DNA of 11,348 bases from the NCBI GenBank assembly GCA_002309765.1, contig DBXY01000030.1, forward strand, positions 6,087 through 17,434. The letters run 5' to 3'. Source of the stretch: Verrucomicrobia bacterium UBA1200. GTDB taxonomy: Bacteria; Verrucomicrobiota; Kiritimatiellia; RFP12; UBA1067. Shown here in pieces: positions 1 to 9,000 of this stretch. The notes under the pieces were generated by a model. It did no database searches, was not told the DNA's origin, and saw only the letters and a program-made list of their open reading frames with translations. The first letter of the stretch is position 1. Each line of letters opens with the position of its first letter. A program made the position numbers and the translations under genes.

Positions 1-3000
1 GCGAACTTGCAGGCGATGGGGTGGAACTTGCCATTACCCGTAGGATTGAACGTGCCCGTTGTGAGACAGTTGTCCATCTGCAGCGTCAGTGCGTCGCACC
101 AGCCGAGGATTCCGCCGGCGAAGCTCGCGAAACCGTTCACGGCGCCGCTGAAGACGCAACCCTCCAGCATGAGTGTCCCCTGGCCGCCGTGGCCCACGAT
201 GCCGCCCGCGTAACCGTTGCCGTTGACGGTCGCGGTGACGGTACAGTTCCGGATTGTGTTCGGACGGTCGTTGCCGCAGCCCCCCACAAGCCCGGCGGCG
301 TGGTAGTCGCTACCGGTGACGGTACCCGCCACGGTGAGGTCGTGAATCGTCGCCCCGTTGATCTGGCGGAACGGTGCCGCGCACTGCTCCGCGCTGCTGA
401 TGTTGACCGTCAGCGTGTGTCCGCCGCCGTCAAAGATGCCGCCGAAGGGATGGTCGCCTGTACCCACCGTCGTCGTGACGGCGATATTGGCGGTCAACTG
501 CACGGTCTCGCCGTCATAGCGCTTGCCGGCGGCGACGCTGGCGGCGAAGACGTTCCAGTCGTCGGTCGAGCCGATGAGGAAGACGCCGTTGGCATCGATT
601 GGCGGAACAGGGCCGCAATACTCGCCGCAATAGTCGCATAAATTGTCGGCGTTTTGATCCTGATGCCTTGCGCAGGCCTCGACCTTCACCCATGTGCCGC
701 GACAGGTGTCGCCACGGGCCGAAACCGCGACGGGCGACGCCGCGTCCGCTGACGCATAGGCTCTGACATCGCCGAGGACCAGATGACCAGTTCCGTTGTG
801 GGCCGCGTCGGCGGCGTTCACGCCGATGGCCTGCGCGGCGGTGCCGCCGCTCGGGGCTTCGCCCGCCTGGGCGACGACCGTGCCGCCGGTGATGGTAATC
901 GTGCCGTTGGAAAGCGGCTGGGAGCCGTTGGTCCTGGGTCGGCCGGTGCCGATGCCCGACGTCGCCTGACTGCCGTAAACGCAGCCGGCCGCAAGAACGT
1001 AGCCGCCGGTGATCGTCACAGGGCAGCTGTCCGCATAGGCGCCGCTGCCGATGCCGGCGGAACCGCTGTCGCCGGAGGCGTCAACATAGCCCCCGTTGAT
1101 CGTGACGCTGCCGACAGCACCACTGGCGATGTTGCCGCGGCCGATACCCGCGCCCCAGGCGCCGCGCGCGGTGACGACCCCGCCGTTGATGACGATGTCG
1201 CCGGTAGGGCCGCCATTCTCGCCGCCGATTGCCGCGGCCTGACGATAGTCGCCGCTCGCCGGAGTCTGCGCGAAGAGCGTACCGGTGCCGCGGGTCTTCA
1301 CGGCCGTGCCGGGGACGGCATGTTCGCCCTCCTGTCCCCAAATGGTCAGCCTGGCACCTTCCGCAACGGTGATGCCGCTCATCGCGTTCAGCTCCACACC
1401 ATCGTAGAGAACAAGGTTCGCTTCCCCTGTGACGATGATGCGGTCGGAAGTCGTCACGCTGTTCGTCACGAAATGCCAGCCGCCGGAGAGCGAGGTCTGG
1501 CCTTCGGCATAGACTTGCGCGCCGTCAGGAATCTGAACATTCGTCCCTCTGATCGGGTCGTAATACGTCGATTTGCAGCGAGCCAAAATTGTCACGTCCT
1601 GTCCTGGGTTGGGCATCGTCAGCGTATAGCGGCCAGTGCTGCCGGAGAGTGTGCCGGCACTTGCCGAGTAAATTTCGAATTCATTCGAGCCTACATATTC
1701 CAGCGCCAGGCTTACGGTCCGACCGGCCCCGGCGTAAAGAATGCCATTCACCAGGAAGGCATCGCCGCAGGTAGTGAGCCCTGCCGTGTCGTAACGCTGG
1801 ACCGTGCCGGAAAGAGCCAATCTCACATCGGCGCCCGGCGTGACCGAATGGACAAGGACGCCGCGTTTGTCCGCGCTCCAGGCGCCTTCGCTTCCCTCCG
1901 TCTTGTCCGGGTTCACGTAACCGACGCGGGTCATGCTGACCGTACCGCCGCCCAAGCCGACGGGGAAGCCGCTGTCGCTCAGATCAAGGCAATTTACAAG
2001 CACGGCCACGGCGTTGTCGCTCCAGCCCCAGAGGGTTCCCACGTTGACTCCGCTCACGCTGCCCGCGAAGGCGCATCCCTCAATCGTGGTCCTATAGCTC
2101 ATACCGTGCCCGATGAGACCGCCGGCGTAGCCGTCCGTTGCCGAGATGGACGCGTTGACGCTGCAGTCACGAATCGTGTTCGGCCCGTCCATGACACGAC
2201 CCACAAGGCCGGAGCAGTGGATTTTACCGCTCACCGCGCCCTCCACGCGCAGCGAGGAGATTGTCGCGCCACTGATGGCCAGGAAGGGCGCGAGGAAACT
2301 CCGGGAGGCATCATCATAGTTGACGGTCAGGGTGTGTCCGCCGCCGTCATAGATTCCTCTGAAGGGAGCGTATTCGCTGCCGATCGTGTTCGTGACGGAA
2401 AGATCCGTCGTCTGCCGGAAATGGAGTCCGACTGTGTCGTTGCCGAAGGAGAGAGATTTGGCGAGCAGATTCCAGTCGTCGCCTGAGGAGATGCGGTAGG
2501 GATCGTCCAAGGAGCCGACGCCCTGCAGGAACTGGTCCAGGTGGCAGGTGCCGCAGTAGATGCAGGTGCCGTCCATGAATTCATGGTCCGGGCAGCGTTC
2601 CAGGCGGACTTTCGTCTGGCTCCTGTCCCGGCAGGCTGAAAGGCGGTTTTCCAGGGCGACCCATGTGACGTTGTTCTCCCCGTCCACCATTCCGACCCGC
2701 ATGCCAAAGATGGCGAGGGTTCCGGAATCGCCGCTTTCGGCCCCGGCGCCGATGGCCTCTGTGCCATCGCCGATGGCTGTGACCGTGCCGCCGGTAATCG
2801 TGATGGTTCCGCCTCCGCCTTCGTTGCCGCCGCCGATACCAGGACAGAGGTACGCTCCGACCGCTGTGACCGTACCGCCGTTTATCGTGATGGTCCCGCC
2901 ATTACCATAATAGGCAGCGCCGATGCCCGCGCCGCAGTAGTAAGCGGAAATGGAATGGAAATACCCGCCGGTGGCCATGACCGTACCGCCGTTTATCGTA

Positions 3001-6000
3001 ATGTTCCCTCCGGAGGCCAACCAAGCGCCGCCGATTCCTGCGGCCCATTCTCCGCCGGTGGCCGAGACCGTGCCGCCGTTTATCGTGATCGTACCGCCGC
3101 TGCCGTACGCGTTGTTACCGCTGCCGATACCAGCGCCGCAGTAATTGCCGGTGGCCGAGACTCTGCCGCCGTTTATCGTGACTTCTCCGCCGCTCTCTTC
3201 ATTATTGCCTCCAATACCCGCCATAGAATCCCCTGGGGATGTGGCGGTCAAGGCCCCGCATGTATCGTCGTCCTCGCTCTGCGCCCAAACAGTAAGGCTG
3301 CTTGCACCGGTAACATGGATACCGGACGTAAGCGTCAGCTCCACGCCATCGCAGAGAATCAGGTTCACATCGCCGTTGATTTCCAGCCGATTGCCAAGTT
3401 GTCGGCTCTGGTCCACCGCGTACCAGCCGGTGTTCAGCGTCTGCTGGCCCGTGTAAATGCTGTAATCCGTCCGGGAAAGCATGTCTCCGCTCGTGGGATC
3501 CAGATAGGGCATGGTTTTCATCACATGCCCGCCACATAATTCGCAACTGCCGTCATCATTGTCGTCGCGATGGGGGTTGCAGCGCTCGATGCGCACGATT
3601 GCACCGTCCGCATTCCGGCAGAGTTCCACACGGGAAGCAGGTGTCGCCCAGTTTCCGACGTTGCCGGAGCCGTCCACCCGACCGACTCTACACGCAGCCG
3701 ACAAATTCAGGTTTCCGGGATTTGCGCCGCCGCCGCCACAGCCGATGGCCGGGGCGCCCTCGCCGCCGACGACGACGAGTATGCCGCCTTTCACCGCAAC
3801 CGAGCCACCGCTCTCTCCGGCATTGCCGCCAACGCCTGCGTTGCCGAGGGCCGGCTCCGTAATGGTCAACTTGCCTGCCATGCTGTTGTCCACGCTGGAC
3901 GACCAGATCGTGAGGGAATTGCCCGCGGCGACGTGGATGCCTCCCGGAACCGACAGCTCCGTACCATCGCAGAGAACCAGGTTCACGTTCCCAGCGATTT
4001 CAAGACGTCCATCGAACAGTTGGCTTTCCGTCACGGCATACCAGCCGTCACGCATGATTGCCTGCCCCGCGTAAAGAGAGCAAATCTTTCGGTCGAGTTG
4101 ATCATTGTTCGCGGAGTCGAGGTATTCGACAGTCCTCTGATTGGGATAAAGAAGATATATCCTGCAGAGTTCACAGAAACCGTCGGAATCGTTGTCCACA
4201 TGAGATTCACAGGGTGCGATACGCACCGTCGAGCCGGTCGCATCCCGGCAGACATCCACGCGGGAGGAAAACGCCGCCCATTCCACAACGCTGCCGGATC
4301 CGTCCAGCCTGCCAACGCGGGAAGCGCCGATGTTCAGTTGGCCGGAATTGCCGTTTCCCTTGCCACGACCGATGGCCTGGGCGCCATTCCCCGCGACAAC
4401 TGTGACGATGCCGCCGCTGATATTGACAACGCCGCCAGTGGCGCTGTCGGAGCCGCCGCCGATGCCTGCAGCATTATGGCCGCCGGTGGCGTTGACCGTA
4501 CCGCCGTTGATGGTGATCGTGCCGCCGGCGCTGTCGCGCCCGCCCCCGATGCCAGCACCCGCGGTACCGCCGGCGGCGTTGACCGTGCCGCCGTTGATCG
4601 TGACCGTGCCGCCGTCACCCTGAATGCCACCGCCGATGCCTGCGGCCAGCCAGCCGCCGATGGCGTTGACCGAGCCGCCGTTGATGACGATTGTACCGCC
4701 CTTGCCCTGGTAACCGCCGCCGATGCCCGCACCGTATCTGCCTCCAAATGCATTGACCGTGCAGCCATTGATGATGACCGTTCCGGCGCTTTCCAGATTA
4801 TTGCCGCCGATTCCGGCGGAACTGCTGGACGGATTCAGGGCGTTCAAAACACCGCGTGTATCGCTGTCTTCACTCTGCGCCCAGAGCGTAAAGCGATGCT
4901 TGCCGGCGACGTGGATGCCTCCCGAAACCGTCAGTTCCACACCGTCACAGAGAATCAGGTTCACATCGCCGCTGATGTTGATGCGCCCGCCGACCTCCAT
5001 GCTCTCGTCAAGCACATACCAGCCGGCGTTTAGGTCGAGCCGGCCGTCGTAGAGAGTGATGACCTCCTGATTCTTATAGGGTTCGTCGGCGTCCATGGGG
5101 TCGAAATAGAGGTTGGTTCCGGGCTTGCCGCAGAGTCGGCAGACTGCGTTATCGAAGTCATGCTCCAAGCATGGCGTGAGCCTGGCCCAGGCGCTGCGGC
5201 AGACGGTTTCCCGCTCTGCCAGGGCAACAGGATTCGCCGCCGCTTCGGCGGCATAGACCCGCCTGTGGTAGATGACGATCCCGCCTTCGGCGTCCGCGCC
5301 GACTCCGTGGCCGACGGCCTGGGCACCCGTACCGGCGATGACTGTCAACGCGCCGCCGCGGATTGTGAAATTGCCGCCATCGCCGTTTTCGCCGCCGCCG
5401 ATTCCGGAGGCGTTGTTGCCGCCGACAACACTCACCGCGCCGCCGTTGATCGTTACCGCGCCGCCAGCCTCGTTCACGCCGCCACCGATGCCGGCCTGCC
5501 CGCTCGCGCCAGTGGCAATCAGCGCGCCCATGCTGTCGCCTTCGCTCTGCGCCCACACGGTAAGGCTGCTGCCCGCGCCGACGTTGATGCCGGAAAGTGC
5601 GTTCCAGGTCACGCCATCGCCGATGATGATGTTCACATTGCCGCTGACGGTGACACGCCCGCTCGTCTCCACGTCGGCGGTAGACATGAGGTACCACCCC
5701 TCACTGAGCGCTGCCTGGCCCGTGAAAGCGCTGAACTCTTCAATGCGAAGAACGTCTTCGCTTATCGGGTTGAGATAGTCCACAGGCAGATGAAGGTCAC
5801 AGTATCTGCAAATATGGTTTTCATACGTGTGTTCCATGCAGTCCGCGAGGCGGGCCCAGCTTCCGCGGCAGACGGCATCACGCTGTGCATGGCCCACGGG
5901 TTCCGCCGCGGCAACACCGTCGAAGACTCTCGTGCGGTGGATATGCAGGTCGCCCGCACCGTTTGCGCCGGCGCCGCGGCCGATGGCCTGTGCACCCGCG

Positions 6001-9000
6001 CCGGCGACGGCCGTGACATTGCCGCCGTTGACGATGATTGCGCCGGCGTTATGTCCGCTGCCGCCGCCGATGGCGGCGTTACCGCTTTCGCATGTTGCGT
6101 CAGTTCCGTTCGTCGTTCCGGTCAGAAGTACGCCCGTCGCGCCCTCCTGCCGCCAGATCGTGAGGGAATTGCCCTCTGCAACCTCAATGCCCTTGGGGGT
6201 TGTCAAGGTAGCGCCGTCGCAGAGGATGATGTTCACGTTTCCGCTCACCGTGACACGGGACGATATCATGATGTCATTCGTCACGGCATACCAGCCGCTG
6301 CACGCGCCAGCGATGTTCCACGATATGGAGGAAGCCGTCAGCGACTCGCACAGCTCATCACTGCCCTGCGCCTCGCCCTCTGCGTTCACACGGGGAATCC
6401 GACAAAGGACAGGGCCGCTCGCATCACCGCAGACGTGACAATGGCCCACGCTGTCATAGCTGTGGAGGAAGCCACATTCGATGATGGTCGTGTAGAGCTC
6501 GTTTCGGCAGGCGGACGCGGTATCCTCTGCGCTCCACTCGACATGGCCGTCGGAAAAGACACGGCCTGCCTTGATACAGGAACCATCTGCCGCCGCCAGG
6601 ATCAGAGAACCATCTTCGGACGCATCCGAGCCGTGACCGATGGCCTGCGGATGCGAGCCGCCATTGGGCATGTCCCCCGGGATGACCGTGATCGAGGCGC
6701 CGTTGATCGTGACATTGGCGCCGGGTCCCCTCCAGCCGCCTCCGATGCCCGCTCCGGCTCCATAGATTTCGGGCCAGGGGTATTCCAGCCGTCCACCGTT
6801 GCCGCCCGTGGCCGTAACCGTGCCGCCCGTGATGACGACCGTGCCGCCCCCGCAATTCGTCGAATTGTCGAATGTGGTGTTCGAGCCGCCGCCGATGCCC
6901 GCACCGCAGCACCCTCCATTCGCCGTTACCGTGCCGCCGCCGATCTCGACCGTGCCGCCCGATGCCTCATAGCCGGCGCCGATGCCCGCTGCGTATTTGC
7001 CGCCCGTGGCCGTGACCTCGCCGTCGCGGATGGCGACAGTCCCGCCGCCGCCCTCCCAGCCCCCGCCGATGCCCGCGCCGTATTGGCCGCCGTTTGCCGT
7101 GACGCGGCCGCCGCTGATCGTGACCGTGCCGCCGGGAGCGAAGCCGCCGCCGCCGATGCCGGAAGCCTGTTCGCCGCCGGTGGCCGATATCGTGCCGCCA
7201 CTGATCGTGACGGCACCCGTAACGTAGGCGGTTCCTTTGGATTCAAGTTCCTCCAAGGTTTTCCCATTCTCCAGTTCGGAAGCGAAATAGCGGGAGGAAC
7301 CGCCGCCGATGCCCGCGCTGCGGTAGCCCCCGACGGCGGTGATGTCGCCGCCGCTGATGACGACCGAACGGAGATAGCGGCCGTTGCCGCCGCCGATGCC
7401 CGCGCCGCAGTCGTAGCACTCCCTGCATTTCTGGCCGGCGGTGGCCGTGATCGTGCCGCCGTTGATGGTGACCGTGCCGTCTCCGCCGAACCAGCCGCCA
7501 CCGATGCCGGAGCCACCGCCATCGCCACCAGTGGCGACAACCGTACCGCCGTTGATCGTGATGTCGCCCGTTCCGCTCTGCATGCCGCCGCCAATGCCTG
7601 CGGCAAACAATCCGCCGCTGGCCAAGACCGTGCCGCCATTGATCGTAATCGCCCCGGCCGAGGCGGAATTGCTCAAGCTATCTGCGGTTGTGCGGATGTC
7701 GCCACCGCCGCCAATGCCGGCGCCGTATTCTCCGCCAGTGGCGGTGAGCGTGCCGCCGTTCATGTTAAAGACGCCGCCGGACTGCCGCGCGTTGCCGCCG
7801 ATGCCGGCCTGGTCCAAGTCCGGGCTTTCGATGACGAGCGCACCGGTGCCGCCGCTCTGGCCCCAGATCGTCAGGCTGTTCGCGCCGGTCAGATGGATGC
7901 CATTTGGGACGGTGAGCGAGACCCCGTCGCAGAGGATCAGGTTGACGGCGCCGCTTATCTCGATGCGGTTGGCAATCGTCACGTTCCCCACCACCGCGTA
8001 CCAACCCGTGTTCATTGCCGCCGTGGCACTGGAGATCGTCGTAAAGTTCTCGCAGAGCAGCTCGCTGCCTGCCGCGTTCACGTATGTGATGCCTACCGTA
8101 CTCTGGAAGGTGGCGGTCAACGTCCGGTTTCCGTTGGCGGTGAAGCTGTAAACTGGTTGGGCACCGATCGGTTGGCCATACTCCGACCAGCCGAGGAAGG
8201 AGTAGCCGGGGGCGGGCAAAGCAGTCAAGGTGACAGTCTCGCCACCCGCGTATGTGCCTGTGCCGGTAATCGTGCCGCCCGCAGCTGGAACGGCACTGGC
8301 ATTGATGGTGAAGCTCATGCCGTTGTAGGACTGGAAGTTGGCCGTGAGATTCCGATTCGTCTGAATGGTGAAGCTGTAGATGCGATCCGTGCTGACCACG
8401 ACGCCGTCTTCCTCCCAGCTCGTGAAGGTATAGCCCTCTGCGGGTTCGGCGACGAGCGTGACCGTGGAGCCCGGCTTATACGTACCTGTGCCGACGACGG
8501 TTCCGGTTCCCTCTGTGGAGGCTGCGGCGCTGACGGTAAGACCCTGCACGAACACCACAGAAACCAGCATGTCCCAGGGCGGCATGACGAAGCTGTTCCC
8601 ATCCAGTCGCTGGAGCGAGGCAGAACCATTGTGGATTTCCCCGGCCGCGTAGTAGTCCACGGCGTAGCCTTCGTCCGGATGGCCCAGCAGCGTGACGATA
8701 TCGCCCGCCACGTAGGTCTGATTGGAATTCACGACCTCCAGGGAGCCATGCTCGATGTTGGGTTTGACGGCCACGTTAACGCAGAAGACGGCGCGGATTG
8801 ACATGTCGCCGGTTACATGTAACGGATAGGGGTTGTCGGTGCCGAGAAACGAACTGTCGTCCAGATTAATCCAGCCGAGAAAATGGTAGCCATTTGTCGG
8901 CGTCGCCGTGGCGACGTAGTTGCCGTTAGCCCCATCATAGGTGACGGCAACCGTCCCGCCGTCAGGCGGGTAAACAGAGGTATGGAGGGTATAGGTCGGA

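Noticed and set aside
640..675. Possible frameshift in the giant gene near its module 7 knuckle
   Set aside because: A first reading seemed to lose the motif here, but careful codon-by-codon reading gives an unbroken frame with the knuckle 'CARH ... CDYC' intact.
783..5033. Plus-strand open frames at 783-2486, 2955-3539 and 3570-5033
   Set aside because: Same antisense register as the giant gene, no coherent domains; their repeats mirror the Gly-rich turns on the other strand.
2870..8000. Regularly spaced short repeats that could suggest a CRISPR array
   Set aside because: The repeats are degenerate, in coding frame, spaced at multiples of three, and encode the Gly-rich turns; the 'spacers' are also repetitive.
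5160..8801. Plus-strand open frame of 1,213 codons, rich in Ala, Asp and Arg
   Set aside because: It is the exact in-register complement of the giant gene, has no plausible domain, and its low-complexity 'AADA' and 'DRAA' repeats are what GGC, ATC and GTC codons yield when read backward.
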